From positions 620,001 through 684,000 of the forward strand of contig NC_091274.1 in assembly GCF_042100115.1 (NCBI RefSeq): a stretch of 64,000 bases of DNA. Reading direction: 5' to 3'. This document shows, piece by piece, positions 21,685 to 32,391 of the stretch (positions are counted from its first letter, which is position 1; every line of letters starts with the position of its first letter). A program made the position numbers and the translations under genes. Below the pieces are notes generated by a model. That model worked only from the letters and a program-made list of their open reading frames with translations. It was not told the origin of the DNA and did not search any database. This DNA comes from Alternaria dauci. Lineage: Eukaryota > Ascomycota > Dothideomycetes > Pleosporales > Pleosporaceae.

Positions 21685-22881
21685 ATGTCCGACATCCACC
21701 GTGCCAGCACTACTGCTCCCGTAAACATTGCTGTTATCAAGTACTGGGGAAAGCGCGACCCCAAGCTCAATCTCCCTACCAACTCGTCCCTCAGCGTCAC
21801 CCTCGCGCAGTCCGACCTCCGTACCCACACCACCGCCTCTTGCTCGTCTACCTACCCGAAAGAGGACACGCTTCTCCTCAACGGTCAATCGCAAGATGTC
21901 TCCGGTGCAAGGACACAAGCATGCTTCAGGGAGCTGAGGGCCCTGAGGAAACAACTCGAGGAGAAAGACTCGGGTCTCGCTAAACTCGCCGACCTTCCTC
22001 TGCGCATTGTTTCCGAGAACAACTTCCCCACCGCTGCTGGACTGGCTAGTTCGGCTGCCGGTTTCGCTGCGCTTGTCCGCGCCATTGCAAACCTCTACGA
22101 GCTGCCCTCTTCGCCCACGGACCTTTCCCGCATCGCAAGACAGGGCTCGGGCTCAGCGTGCCGATCGCTGTTTGGTGGATACGTAGGCTGGGAACAAGGC
22201 TCTGCTTCAGATGGCAGCGACAGCGTTGCTTTCCAGGTCGCGCCCGCAAGCCACTGGCCCAACATGCGCGCAGTCATCCTGGTTGTCAGCGCAGCCAAGA
22301 AGGGCGTGTCAAGTACCACTGGCATGCAGACCACCGTCGCTACCTCCAGCCTCTTCCAGTCAAGAGCCACAGAGACGGTGCCACGACGCATGAAGGAGAT
22401 GCAGGAGGCCATCCAGAACAAGGACTTTGAGGCCTTCGGCAAGATCACCATGATGGACAGCAACTCTTTCCACGCCACGTGCCTGGACACCTTCCCTCCC
22501 ATCTTCTACCTCAACGACGTCTCCCGAGCAGCCATCAAGGTTGTCGAGAGCATCAACGCTGCCGCGGGCAAGATCATCGCTGCGTACACCTTCGATGCCG
22601 GCCCAAATGCTGTTGTATATTACCTCGAGGAGAACGAGAAGGAGGTTGCAGGTCTGTTCAAGCAGATTCTGAACGAGAAAGATGGATGGCAAGGCGAGAG
22701 GGGCCAGGCTGTTCAGGCTAATGCTGACGCGCTCGAGAAGGTCAAGTTCGACGCTGGTCCTGCTATCACATTCTTGGAGGAGGGTGTCAGCAGAGTTATC
22801 TTGACAGGTGTGGGTGAGGGTCCAGTCAAGACTGAGGAGAGTTTGATTGATGAAAAGGGTGAACCCGTTAACAGCGCATAG
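21685..22881 (+). CDS. MVD1: Diphosphomevalonate (mevalonate-5-diphosphate) decarboxylase
   Basis: This single-exon gene encodes 398 aa, normal for the family. The enzyme performs the ATP-dependent decarboxylation of mevalonate diphosphate to isopentenyl diphosphate, the last step of the mevalonate pathway feeding ergosterol and isoprenoids. Visible signatures are: APVNIAVIKYWGKRD with the active-site Lys (about residue 22), the GHMP ATP-binding loop NNFPTAAGLASSAAGFAAL (about residues 112-130), RQGSGSACRSLFGGYVGW, and YTFDAGPNA carrying the catalytic Asp (about residue 304). The protein is cytosolic with no targeting signal. The absence of introns and a TATA box suggest high expression, an inference. 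Also called ERG19 in yeast. Confidence 0.97.
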   Translation: MSDIHRASTTAPVNIAVIKYWGKRDPKLNLPTNSSLSVTLAQSDLRTHTTASCSSTYPKEDTLLLNGQSQDVSGARTQACFRELRALRKQLEEKDSGLAKLADLPLRIVSENNFPTAAGLASSAAGFAALVRAIANLYELPSSPTDLSRIARQGSGSACRSLFGGYVGWEQGSASDGSDSVAFQVAPASHWPNMRAVILVVSAAKKGVSSTTGMQTTVATSSLFQSRATETVPRRMKEMQEAIQNKDFEAFGKITMMDSNSFHATCLDTFPPIFYLNDVSRAAIKVVESINAAAGKIIAAYTFDAGPNAVVYYLEENEKEVAGLFKQILNEKDGWQGERGQAVQANADALEKVKFDAGPAITFLEEGVSRVILTGVGEGPVKTEESLIDEKGEPVNSA

Positions 22882-23062
22882 AGCGGCTATGGCTAGCCAA
22901 ATCGCCAATGTTGAGTAGATACCCGTGTGTAGAGTACAATGCTATCAAGTCGGAAAAGGACCAAGAAATGGCCTTGGTCAAACCACAGTCGTACACTTGG
23001 CCAGGAATTCTTGAAATACACCCAATCCTCAGAGGCTGTCTTCTCTAGTGCGAGAATACGAT

Positions 23063-23922
23063 TCATCGTCCGTTCTGAACCACCTGCTTCTCTGCCCGCT
23101 TACTACCCCTGAGCCCCCGTTCCAGCGGAATCAATTTGGGTTGTGGCTTGGATTGGTGACCACATTCCCTCTTTTCCTGGTCTGTTGCATGTTCGTGGTA
23201 GCTGCAGAGATCGAGAACATAAAAACTGCTAACACGAAATCGCTTCTGGAAATATCTCTCCGTCCCCACCCTCTTGAAGAAACGCAAGAGAAACTCGCGC
23301 GACAATTCGTCGAACCTGTCCTTGTCTTCGAATTCATCGCCCATGTCATCCCAGTATATGTAGTACAGATCCACAAAAAGGTCCAGTAGCGGATCCGTAG
23401 GGGACAGGTTCGCAAAAGCATAGTTGATGACAGCATAATCCCATATCATTGTGTGGGGAGGCGCTGCACGTTTCACAATCTCCAGATTCAGAGCAGTTCT
23501 CAATCGACTCACCGCGAATCGATCGGCGAACACGTACAGCTTGATCCTCCACGATGCACTAGACCGATCGATCTTGTTCGCGTCAAGAGTGGTGAGATTG
23601 GGCAGGTTTTGGGTGTATAGCCATTCGATGAATAGGCCGAAGATGGCTGGCTCAATGTCGGTAAGACGGACAACCTGGTCTTGTGCTTCTTTCCAAGCTC
23701 CGCTCAGTGCCTTTGAGAAGTATTCCGAGTAGTGGGTCAAGAATGCCTTCTGGACGTTGTATTTTATGCATTCGGGACCGACTTCGACAACAACGCTGCT
23801 GGAAGTACCTTGTCGTGCCGCAGTACTGGTGCATTGTTAGATGTATGCCTCATGTCACTGAAAACTTCCTACCTATGTTGTGGCGGGCTGTCCCTGTTGA
23901 TTGGACATTGAGGTGTAGTCAT
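23063..23922 (-). CDS. BTB/POZ-domain protein
   Basis: Two exons on the minus strand (23922-23873, 23825-23063; 47-nt intron, phase 2) encode 270 aa. The short first exon supplies MTTPQCPINRDSPPQH, after which the BTB fold begins: VVVEVGPECIKYNVQKAFLT, HYSEYFSKALSGAWKEAQ, the strand VVRLTDIEP, and FGLFIEWLYTQNL (about residues 28-90). The middle region, with LYVFADRFAVSRLR and a later helix set, is the usual C-terminal extension of fungal single-BTB proteins. The C-terminus is basic and Gln/Lys-rich. There is no Kelch, zinc or MATH domain, so a Cul3-adaptor or unknown protein-interaction role is the only general inference. The family is large and lineage-expanded in these fungi. Confidence 0.85.
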
Positions 23923-24451
23923 GGTTCTGATTCTCGTATTGTTGGGTACGGCGCTGGAGTTGTGGCGATACAGTTGTGGAAGGAATCAAAGGTGTTGACG
24001 TCCCTGACTCGAAGATTAATAGTTGTGAGTTTTAAGGCTAGAGAAAGATCGAGATCAACTCATATAAGGAAGTGAGGGGCCGGTGAGTGAGGTAGCAGTA
24101 AGTGGGTTGACGGTAAATGAGGTGTGTGAGAGAGAGGAAGTGCCCTAATGTGTCCATCTTTTCAGAAAGGTTGAAATTGACGAGCAGGCTAACACCAAGA
24201 TAGGCGATCAATAGTGAGGTGAGAATGGTAGACGTAGATTAGATGCGATGAGGCTAACATAAAGCCACTGCACGACATACGATGGAAAGCCGGACTGATG
24301 AGTTGGCAGAGACAAGATCCGAAAGCGACAGGAAGTTAGAATGCAACGAACCGTAGCACTGGAAACCATGGTATAAGATCCCTCCCGAGCATTCAATGCA
24401 ACGCCCAAAAACAAACAGAAGCAGCCATGACAGAGAGCATGCAAGCATCAT
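23923..24451. other. Intergenic region between two minus-strand genes
   Basis: 529 bp upstream of the BTB gene and downstream of the syntaxin gene. It is rich in GAG/GTGAG-like purine repeats around 24060-24150 (a pyrimidine-rich promoter on the minus strand). No gene seen. Confidence 0.5.
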
Positions 24452-25317
24452 CTAGTCGAGAACAACGGCGAGAATGATGATGACCAAAACGATAGCGAGG
24501 ATAAGTAACAGAATGCATGCCTTGCTCCTCGCGCTTTTCTGGTAGTTGCTCGCTTGCTTGAGGTTCACATGTGCGCCTCTCGAGGCGTCGTGGGTGGTCT
24601 CGACGTTCTCCTCGATGATGTCGAGTTGAGCTCCCTGCTCGTGTACCATGTGCGCTACATCGCGGAAGAGTTCGTTGAGCTCGCCGACTGATTGCTCAAT
24701 GTTGCGGATCTCGGATTCGCGCTCAATGATCATGGATTCCTGGAAGTCGACCTCATCCTGGTTTGCCAAGCGCAGCTGCTCCTGCTCCTGGTGTTGGCCA
24801 AACTCGCCTCCCCGCTCCTCGCTTGGCGACGATACGTCTTGCAGGGCGGTGCGTGCCGCTTGTGCCGATTGCTTCTCCTTCTCGAGCGCCTGCTTCTGGA
24901 GGTGTTGGAACTCGGTGAGCGTGGCCTTGAATTCGCGCTGGAGCTTCGACTGGGTAAACTTTTGCGAGGGCTGTTTCCTGTTAGCTAATGCCTTGCATCA
25001 CGCGGGCTGTGCATCCATACTCCGACATCAGGCCAGGTTGTGATCTTCTTCAATCCCTCTCCGAGCTCTTTGAATTTGTCCGATGTCTCCTCGACGGTCG
25101 TCTTCACGCGCTCGCGCACGCGGGCTGTCTCGTGCTTGGTCCCTAGCTTGGCGGTCTCTTGCGACAGACGGGCAACGTTGCGAGTCAATGCGAAGAGGTC
25201 GTCGGACAGCTTGTCAGCGAAGTCGCGGAACTCTGGGTCGTCGGCGTAGGACGGATCGTCGTCCCTTCGCCATGTTGTGGGTTGCGATTCGAGGGCGCTG
25301 GAGCGTTGGAACGACAT
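24452..25317 (-). CDS. PEP12: Endosomal Qa-SNARE, Pep12-type syntaxin
   Basis: Two exons (25317-25021, 24970-24452; 50-nt intron, phase 0) give 271 aa. The order is: an N-terminal regulatory helical domain (about residues 20-110), a Gln/Glu-rich linker, a t-SNARE heptad region (about residues 180-240, ESEIRNIEQSVGELNELFRD with the zero-layer Gln in HEQGAQLDIIEENV), and a C-terminal membrane anchor (ACILLLILAIVLVIIILAVV, the last 22 residues). The single-pass tail anchor ending close to the membrane and the SNARE sequence place it with the Pep12/Vam3 syntaxins of late endosome and vacuole. Filamentous fungi usually have one such protein serving both compartments, so Vam3 function is possible. 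It is divergent from NDC1. Confidence 0.9.
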
Positions 25318-25741
25318 GTTGTCGGACAGGGAGGCAGACACTGGCGGTTTGCCAACAGAAGCTATCGGGAGAATGCGTGAAGCTGTGCGATCGTGTGGAT
25401 GGCTGCTGCAGCCTGGTACAGAGGTCCAATCGTGGCTACCTGGAGGTTGGGTGTTCGGTGGTTCCTGCGGCGATGACGAAGGACCGCGGCCAAGGGCACA
25501 TGGCACAAGGCACAGGCGGGTCTCTTATGTAAGCGCGCATCTGTCGGCCCAGGTGGTAGCTCCGCCGATCAACAATGTTTGTTTGAACAAAGTCGGGCGC
25601 TTTCACTGCTGCTGAGGTATTCCACGCTCCCGTACCCGCGCGTTCGATCGACTATTGGCGCGACGCCGTCTTTTTGCTTCTTTGCTATGGTATAGCCACT
25701 TCCTCACTCATACACTCTCTCACCGCAAATCGTTCGCAAAC
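25318..25741. promoter_or_regulatory. Divergent promoter region, syntaxin / NDC1
   Basis: 424 bp between starts. The plus-strand side ends in a C/T-rich leader before 25742. No individual element stands out. Confidence 0.45.
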
Positions 25742-27762
25742 ATGGCGCTCGCACCGCTCGGAACCCAAGTGCGCCCATACAGAGACTACCTGACGCCAGC
25801 TCTGCACCGGAGATTCAACAAGGCCAGCCGCTATACGCTGCTGCTGTGCTATGCGATCGCGTGCTGGATGGGCGAATGGAACAACCGTGAGATGCACTGG
25901 AAGAATGTCAAAGATACCTACTAACTCTACACAGTCCTGTGGCTATGGTTTCCTCTAGGGCTCACGGGCATCCGAACGCTCCTAATATTCCTCTCTGCCC
26001 TTACCATCTACGTCCTTCGCGTCGCCCAGTGGCATGTTGGCCAGCGCCAAACACAGACTCGAGCGGAAACCTTCACAAAGTACTTCTTCCGCCCTGCGAC
26101 ACTGATCACGCTCGTCGCCTACGCCTTCTCCGCAATGATGTTTGTAGAGACGTATATCTGGTCGCGGGGTGCCAAGGACAGGCTCAACTTCATCGAGGCG
26201 GGCCGCATGCACGAGCGGTTCCGACTGAACGAGAGGCCGCTTTACCTGCGCTACCTCTTTTACGTCCTGGCAGCGGCACAGTCGGGAGTACACTTGTGGA
26301 ACGACTACGATAAGATCGAGGTGCAGGCTATGAAGCCTAAGAGGGAGCGGGGTGACGCGGCAGCTTCAACGCAGGCGCGACGAGCACCCAAGCCGAGAAA
26401 TATCCTTTACAAACAACTCAAGGGCATTGCCACCCATTCCAGCTCCCTGGCTTCGATTATTGCTCTTGTCGGATTCGCTCTCTACTTCGCTGGAACCCGC
26501 AACCTGATCTGGAGCTACTACTACAGCTTCGGTCGATACCTCTGGAGCTTGTCCAAGACTTCGACGCCAACCGGGCTCGCGCCATTCCTGCCTCTGTGCT
26601 TCATGTTCATCACCGAAGGAACGTTGTTGGTCGTGATCTGGGAGTTTGTGAACAAGACCTTTGACGTGTATATTGCGCAAGAACCATTAAAGAACGGTGT
26701 GCCTATTACGAACGACTCCACCGATCCCAATGGATCTCTCTTGAATGGACTCAAGTCGAAGAAGGATACTGTCAGGGTAAGACGAAACCATTCAACCGCG
26801 TCGTTCGGTACTAACTCATCCAGGCCATCGCTTTCTGGGAACTAGCCCTTATAACGGATGCCTTTCCCGATCGCCGCAAGACAATCTACAGCGAAATGGA
26901 ACGTAAGAAGGCGCCGACACATCAACAGGTTACAGATCTTTGTCTGGGAGAGCTCAAGTTCCTGGTCGATCGCGTCAGCGTTGGCCTTGATCCCGCCTAC
27001 CAGCCTAGCAGTGGATCTGGTCAGGACCAGCCAGCTGGGCCTGTCAACTTGGTCCCTCGTATTGCACAACCACTCAAGGACGACAAGCCGGTATCCGCTG
27101 CACCGCCAAAACCGACCACTCGATGGGAACATATCGAGGCAACAACAGCCAGCATTGCAAAGTCACATAGCGCCCCTGGCAACGCACAGCAAGCATACAG
27201 TCGTGAAGCTATCAACAGAGGAGTGAAGAAGGCTCAAGAAGGTGCCAAGGAGGCGGAATCATTCTTCACGACGTACTACAACAAGCTTGTCTCCTCCCCA
27301 GTCGGCGTGCTGTTCCAACATTCCTTCCAACGGACAGCGAACATTGTCGTTCTTGGCGCGCCCTACTCTCAGCTTTCTCGAGTCTGCAATGCCGCAACTG
27401 CTCTGACGAATCTTGCCGTATTTTCACTGGCTGAAGACAGTATGGGTCGCTTCCACCAAGGAATTCCAAGCATAGTCCGTGTATTTACCATTGCGCTCAA
27501 GAAGATTGACGAGTATATGGAAGTAGCTCCAATCCATCCGAGTGACATTGAGACGCTCAACAAGCCGGAGGCGGAGAGGAAGAAGGTTCCTGAAGTAGAC
27601 GAAGTCAGAGAGTGTCTCAGACTAGGCCTTGAGAAGATTCTCAGTAGCTTCAACGAGTACCTGGGCGGCGTGGGGCTGAGTAAGGTGGAGATCATGGAGG
27701 CAAAGAAGATTGTGGGCGTTAAGAAGGCACCAGAGATGATTCAGGCGGCTGCCAAACAGTAG
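25742..27762 (+). CDS. NDC1: Nucleoporin Ndc1, nuclear pore membrane protein
   Basis: Three exons (25742-25886, 25935-26776, 26824-27762; introns 48 and 47 nt) encode 641 aa. The N-terminal half has six or so transmembrane helices (for example TLLLCYAIACWMGEW, GIRTLLIFLSALTIYVLRV, ATLITLVAYAFSAMMF, LASIIALVGFALYFAG and LPLCFMFITEGTLLVVIWEF). The C-terminal half is soluble, from FWELALITDAFPDRRKTIY through a helical region to the conserved end. This is the Ndc1/Nup layout of the integral pore membrane ring, needed for pore and spindle-pole-body insertion into the nuclear envelope. The first exon holds only the extreme N-terminus through the first helix. Both junctions keep the frame exactly. 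Confidence 0.9.
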
Positions 27763-28731
27763 CAGTCCGTTTTCTGAATGACCGATCTGTAAGAATATAC
27801 GAATGAACCCTAAGGAACGGTGATACCATCTCATATGTCTGCAATTATCAGTATTACCGAGTCTGAATGTGTTCCCTTGCAGACGAACGCATCAGCAGAA
27901 TGCCATGTTGCCTAAACAGACGCGTCGGCTCCACCGATTCAGGTGCACATCGCATGAGCCAAGCCCAGCCCAGCACTCATTGCGAACCCATCAACTGTCT
28001 CCATCAACAAATCAAACACTGCGCAACCAGCATCCCCCAATTGGGAAAATGCCAGCCGCGATAAGATTGCAGCATCATGCAGCCGTCATTGGCTGTGTCT
28101 GACATGAGCTCGCTGTTTCAAACAACGTCCGTCCCAGGGGTAAATACGGTAGCGCCCCACACTAAACTCCGTTATGCGCGTCCTCCGCATCGATATCGTT
28201 ACCCTTTGCGAGAGCCAAGGACGTCATGTTGGGAGAGGCTTACCTTGGTGGAGGCGCGAGCTGGAGGAGGATGGGTCGGTGGCTTTTCTGCTCTTACGCT
28301 CCTTCGTCTGTCCTGTTCTCCTCCTTTTCGTCGTCGTCGTTGTCGTTGTTATTACGATAATTCGGGATTGCCGTGGCGTTGGAAGGACAGCACGTTTACC
28401 CTTGGACGAACACCCGCGTTTACGCTTTGGACTATCTTTTCGGCCGCAGGTCTTACCTTGTTGCTGTTCGTTGAGGCGGATTCTGTATATTCTTTATTTC
28501 TTCTTCTTGTCTATCTATTTACTGCGCCTTGTTGCATTGGAACCGGACGATCGAATTGCAAGCGCCCAAGGCTGAGAACGGACAGCACGCGCCAAACATC
28601 GACACATAAGGATTGCCGGTTTTCAACGTTTCTTACCTCAATTGCGCGAGGGTAGCCAGCGGGAAGGCCTGAGATTCTGGAAGGGAAAGAACTGAGAAGC
28701 TCAGACTTGTGGCATCAGTGTCACCAACACC
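27763..28731. other. Intergenic region, pyrimidine-rich promoter of the aspartyl protease
   Basis: 969 bp. A long C/T-rich stretch at 28280-28520 on the + strand carries overlapping open frames that are artefacts of its skewed composition (runs of Val, Phe and Leu, no motif). It is likely the promoter and 5' leader of the gene at 28732. Confidence 0.5.
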
Positions 28732-30349
28732 ATGCACACCTCACTACCAACGTGGCTCGCGCTCTCAGCAGCAATCCTACCTACAGCAACAGCCTTCTAC
28801 CCGTACCATTACTCGGCAGGCAAGGCCTCTACCACAGCTCGCTCGCACCGAACCTCTCCACAGCCCTCCCACAACGGGAACACGCGGTCCGTGACAGTCC
28901 CTCTGCGTCGCGTAAGCACGCCGCTGCGTCCGCGCCAAAATGTCTACAACATCGTCAACTCGAACAACCCAACACAGGAAAACAGCGTAGCCATAGACCA
29001 AGATGGCAATGACCTTAGCTACATGGTCGCCGTAACATTCGGTGACAGTTCAGACGAATACCACATGTTGCTCGATTCGGCAGCAAGCAATACCTGGGTC
29101 ATGGGACAAGAGTGTGGCAGTCAAGCATGCAAGACACATGCTACACTCGGGACAGGGGATTCAAGTACACTGGAGGTGAGTTTCAAGGTTTTTTCCGAGG
29201 TGTATCACTCTACGGCCTGGGTACGAATGCTAACCCAACCTGTAGACTGACAAAACCACTCCCTTCAGCGTAACCTACGGCACAGGTTCCTCGTCAGGTT
29301 ATCTAGCAACCGACACCCTCCACATCGGCACCTCGCTCTCCGTCTCCCTCACCTTCGGCCTCGCAACAAACGTGTCCGACGAGTTCCGCGCATACCCCAT
29401 GGATGGCATCCTGGGTATTGGCCGCGGCACGCAAGATGCTAGTACAACAGATGAAATTGCTGCTCCCCAAATCATGGACATTTTGTCATCACAGAACTTG
29501 ATCGGTGCGAAGATCTACGGTATCCACCTCTCCCGAGATACAGACGGTAAACTAGACGGCGAGTTGAACCTAGGCGAGGTGAACAAAGACCGATTCAGTG
29601 GAGAATTGAATTACCTCGACTGTGTGGACAACAAATCCGGGTTCTGGGAGATACCACTCCAAGACGCGGGAGTCGATGGCACCTCTGCGAACCTCACAAC
29701 GGGAGGCAGTACCAACAGAACGGCAATCATGGACACGGGAACGAGTTTCATACTCATTCCTGAACCGGACGCTGTGGCCATCCACAGCCAGATCGAGGGC
29801 TTCGAGCAGGATGGCGAGACGTTTTTTGTTCCTTGCGAGACGCAGGCTGTGGTGCAGTTTACGTTCAATAATCGCATCTATAATGTTTCTACGGCGGATT
29901 GGGTGGGGGATCAGGACGATGATTCTACTTTGTGCAGGAGCAACATTGTAGGCAGGAAGACCTTTGGGGACGCGCAGTGGTTGGTGGGCGACGTGTTTCT
30001 GAAGAATGTGTATAGTGTGTTTGATTTTGAGCAGAGCAGGGTGGGCTTGGGTGTTTTGGGAGAGGAGCAGTTGGTGGCGGGGACGGAGAGTGTCAACTCT
30101 ACAGGTATGTTTGGACTCTTTTTTTTTTCTTTCTTTCTTTCGTACATGGTGGTGACGGTAGCTGACTTGATTTCAACAGGTACTGCTTCTCCTTCGGCAT
30201 CGAGGACCGCAGCTGAGACTGGAGGAGCTAGTTCGACATCTGTGGGTAGTGGCCAGTCTCAGGACCAGCAGGGCGGTGCTGCTGCTCGGTCTTCGACTCC
30301 TCTCCTCGCATTTATTGGGGCATTTGTTGCGGTTTCGGTGTTCACGTAG
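28732..30349 (+). CDS. Secreted GPI-type pepsin-like aspartyl protease (A1 family)
   Basis: Three exons (28732-29175, 29246-30104, 30180-30349), 490 aa. A signal peptide (residues 1-21, LALSAAILPTATA) is followed by a propeptide to about residue 70. The A1 catalytic core comes next: first active site LLDSAASNTW (the Asp is present but the consensus DTG/DSG reads DSA), flap region FSVTYGTGSSSGYLATD, and second active site IMDTGTSF with a standard DTG. A Ser/Thr-rich stalk and a hydrophobic C-terminus (LLAFIGAFVAVSV) predict a GPI anchor, giving a cell-surface protease of the ctsD/yapsin-like sort. The 75-nt second intron lies in the stalk, has no stop and is a multiple of three. Activity depends on whether DSA is tolerated. 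Confidence 0.9.
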
Positions 30350-31472
30350 CATGTAGCATATGTGGACGGATAGCATTTGTAGCACGGCGTTTAGGGACAG
30401 AGCATCATCGGATAAGCATAGCTGCTTTGCTTCAGGGATTCAGGAAGCAGCATAGAAGCAAAACGTGGAGATATCTACTACGCCTTGCCACACTCTGTAC
30501 ACATCTATTCATACATATAGCATACTGTACATATACATCTCTGGCACAACAATCCACATTCCCATCCACTCGGCTGGCAGCCGAAGTGGTGGCCTGATCC
30601 CACGACATCTCCACTTACCGCCTTGTCCACGGGCCCCGAACCAAGAACCAAACAGATGCACCAAGCGCGAGGCGAGAGGCGAGAAAGCGGGGCGGCTGAT
30701 CGGAACGACGTTTCCGGGCATGGCAGAGGAGAGACAATCTTGGTACGTGGTGCATGCATAAGATGGAGTTGTTGGGTGGAGGCTTGCGTGGGAACGAGTC
30801 AGTGGGCATGTGCAGTCTTTGATGCGAGATAAGGGCAGGTGGTGGGTGTTTCAGGGTGTTATTACGGTAGCTGTAAACTCAGATGGGTGGTTGTAGAAAT
30901 CTTATATTTTCGAGGTAGATGATGAGTGTTTCAAGCTGTTATTACGGAAGCTGTGAAATCAATATGGTATGTTCAAGAGAGTGGTACATGTTCAAGGTAG
31001 ATGATGAAATGTAGCATCAAGTCAAGTCACCATGTGCATGTCAAGAAAACCAAACCAGCTCAAAACGATTGGTTATGGGTAGACACACGATAAAGAGCAA
31101 AACAAAGCACCGGGTTATTAGAAAGATCCTACCATTTGCTCAATCTCGATCCACACACACACTCTCTCTCTGAGAAGATAACCCTCGCCGCCTCCTCCTC
31201 ATGAACTACCCCAAGATGATGTACGGTCCAAACACAAAAGATCCAGCACAATAACGCCTCGTATAGGTGCCGTCAGAGATGGAGTTGGAAGCAGACTGGA
31301 GGAGTCGACTCGTCTGCTCACCCCTACCGGCCCATGACATGTCGCCCTTCCTTGTCAAATAGACCACTTTATTAGACACCCGATAGCCGCCACAGTGTTG
31401 CTCTTGTCCAGGCTCAACATCGCGCGGTTGCAGCGGCTTCCGACCTATATCGTCGCAAAGTCTCGTCTAAGC
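30350..31472. other. Convergent intergenic region with degenerate tandem duplication
   Basis: 1.12 kb between the protease (+) and RHO1 (-) 3' ends. It has no gene. It holds an imperfect 80-bp tandem repeat (30846-31010), a CA/CT microsatellite-like stretch near 31152-31171, and otherwise ordinary non-coding sequence. Confidence 0.55.
30846..31010. repeat. Degenerate 80-bp tandem duplication
   Basis: GTGTTTCA followed by TGTTATTACGG and an A/T-variable spacer occurs at 30846 and again at 30926. The trailing AGGTAGATGATG block occurs at 30913 and 30995, 82 bp apart. Differences between copies are scattered substitutions and small indels, so this is an old local duplication rather than a live element. 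Confidence 0.75.
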
Positions 31473-32391
31473 TTACAAGATCAAGCACTTCTTGGTCTTC
31501 TTCTCTTTCCGGGTCAACAGAGCAGCGCGGGTGGCGTGCTCGAATACTTCTCGGACGCCCTCGTTCGTCTTGGCCGAGCACTCGAGGTACTTCTGGGCAC
31601 CAATCTTCTTGCGCACATCCTCGGCCTGGTCACGTTAGTGGGTGGGGGACGGTACATGGAGTGCGGCTACTGACCTGCTCGGGTGTCACGGGCTTCTGCG
31701 AGGTCTTGTGTAGCTCCTCAATCGTCTTCTGGTCGAAGCGCAGATCCTTCTTGCATCCAACGAGGATGATGGGAAGACCCTGGCAGAAGTGCAGAACCTC
31801 GGAGATCCACTGTTGTTTGTCAGTGGGTGCTTTGTTTGCATGCGCGTGAGGGCATGTCTCGTACCTTTTCCTGGACATTGTCAAGCGAATCGGGCGAGTC
31901 GATGGCGAAGCAGATGAGGATAACGTGCGAGTCGGGGTAGGAGAGAGGGCGGAGACGGTCGTAATCTTCCTGGCCAGCGGTATCCCAGAGGGCGAGCTCG
32001 ACGTGCTTGCCGTCAACTTCGACGTCGGCGACGTAGTTTTCGAAGACGGTGGGGACGTAGACCTACAGGGCAGGTGTGTTAGTACAGGGGGCGTTGTGGA
32101 GTAGCCGGATAGCAGATGGAGAGGGAGATGGGTGCGCTGTGGTTGCGGACCAGCTAGGCTGACGCGGCTCAGGGATGCAGGCGAGGCGGCGAGTGGTGAG
32201 TACTAACCTCGGGGAAGGTGCCCTTGGAGAAGACGCTGTAGGAGGGGAGGCGTTAGCAACGGCCGTGGTGCAGCGGGGACAGGAGCAGGCCGTGGATGGG
32301 CGCTTTGGTTGTTGGGGACGTACATGAGCAGACAGGTCTTTCCACAGGCGCCGTCACCGACAATAACGAGCTTTCGTCGAATCTCGGCCAT
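31473..32391 (-). CDS. RHO1: Rho1 small GTPase
   Basis: Five exons on the minus strand (32391-32324, 32235-32208, 32062-31865, 31809-31675, 31625-31473) give exactly 193 aa, the family length. G-box motifs are all present: GDGACGKT (P-loop, about residues 12-19), switch I in [25 protein letters not shown] (switch II), the base-recognition loop GCKKDLR, and ECSAKT. The Rho insert helix is intact. The C-terminus is polybasic (KEKKTKK) and ends in a CLIL box for geranylgeranylation, so the protein sits at the plasma membrane. Rho1 activates beta-1,3-glucan synthase and Pkc1 in cell-wall integrity. Exon 2 is a 28-nt microexon coding VFSKGTFPE and is required to keep the frame. Confidence 0.96.

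Noticed and set aside
28077..28655. 192-codon ORF in the protease promoter
   Set aside because: Arises from a C/T-rich tract; runs of Val/Phe/Leu and no protein-like features.
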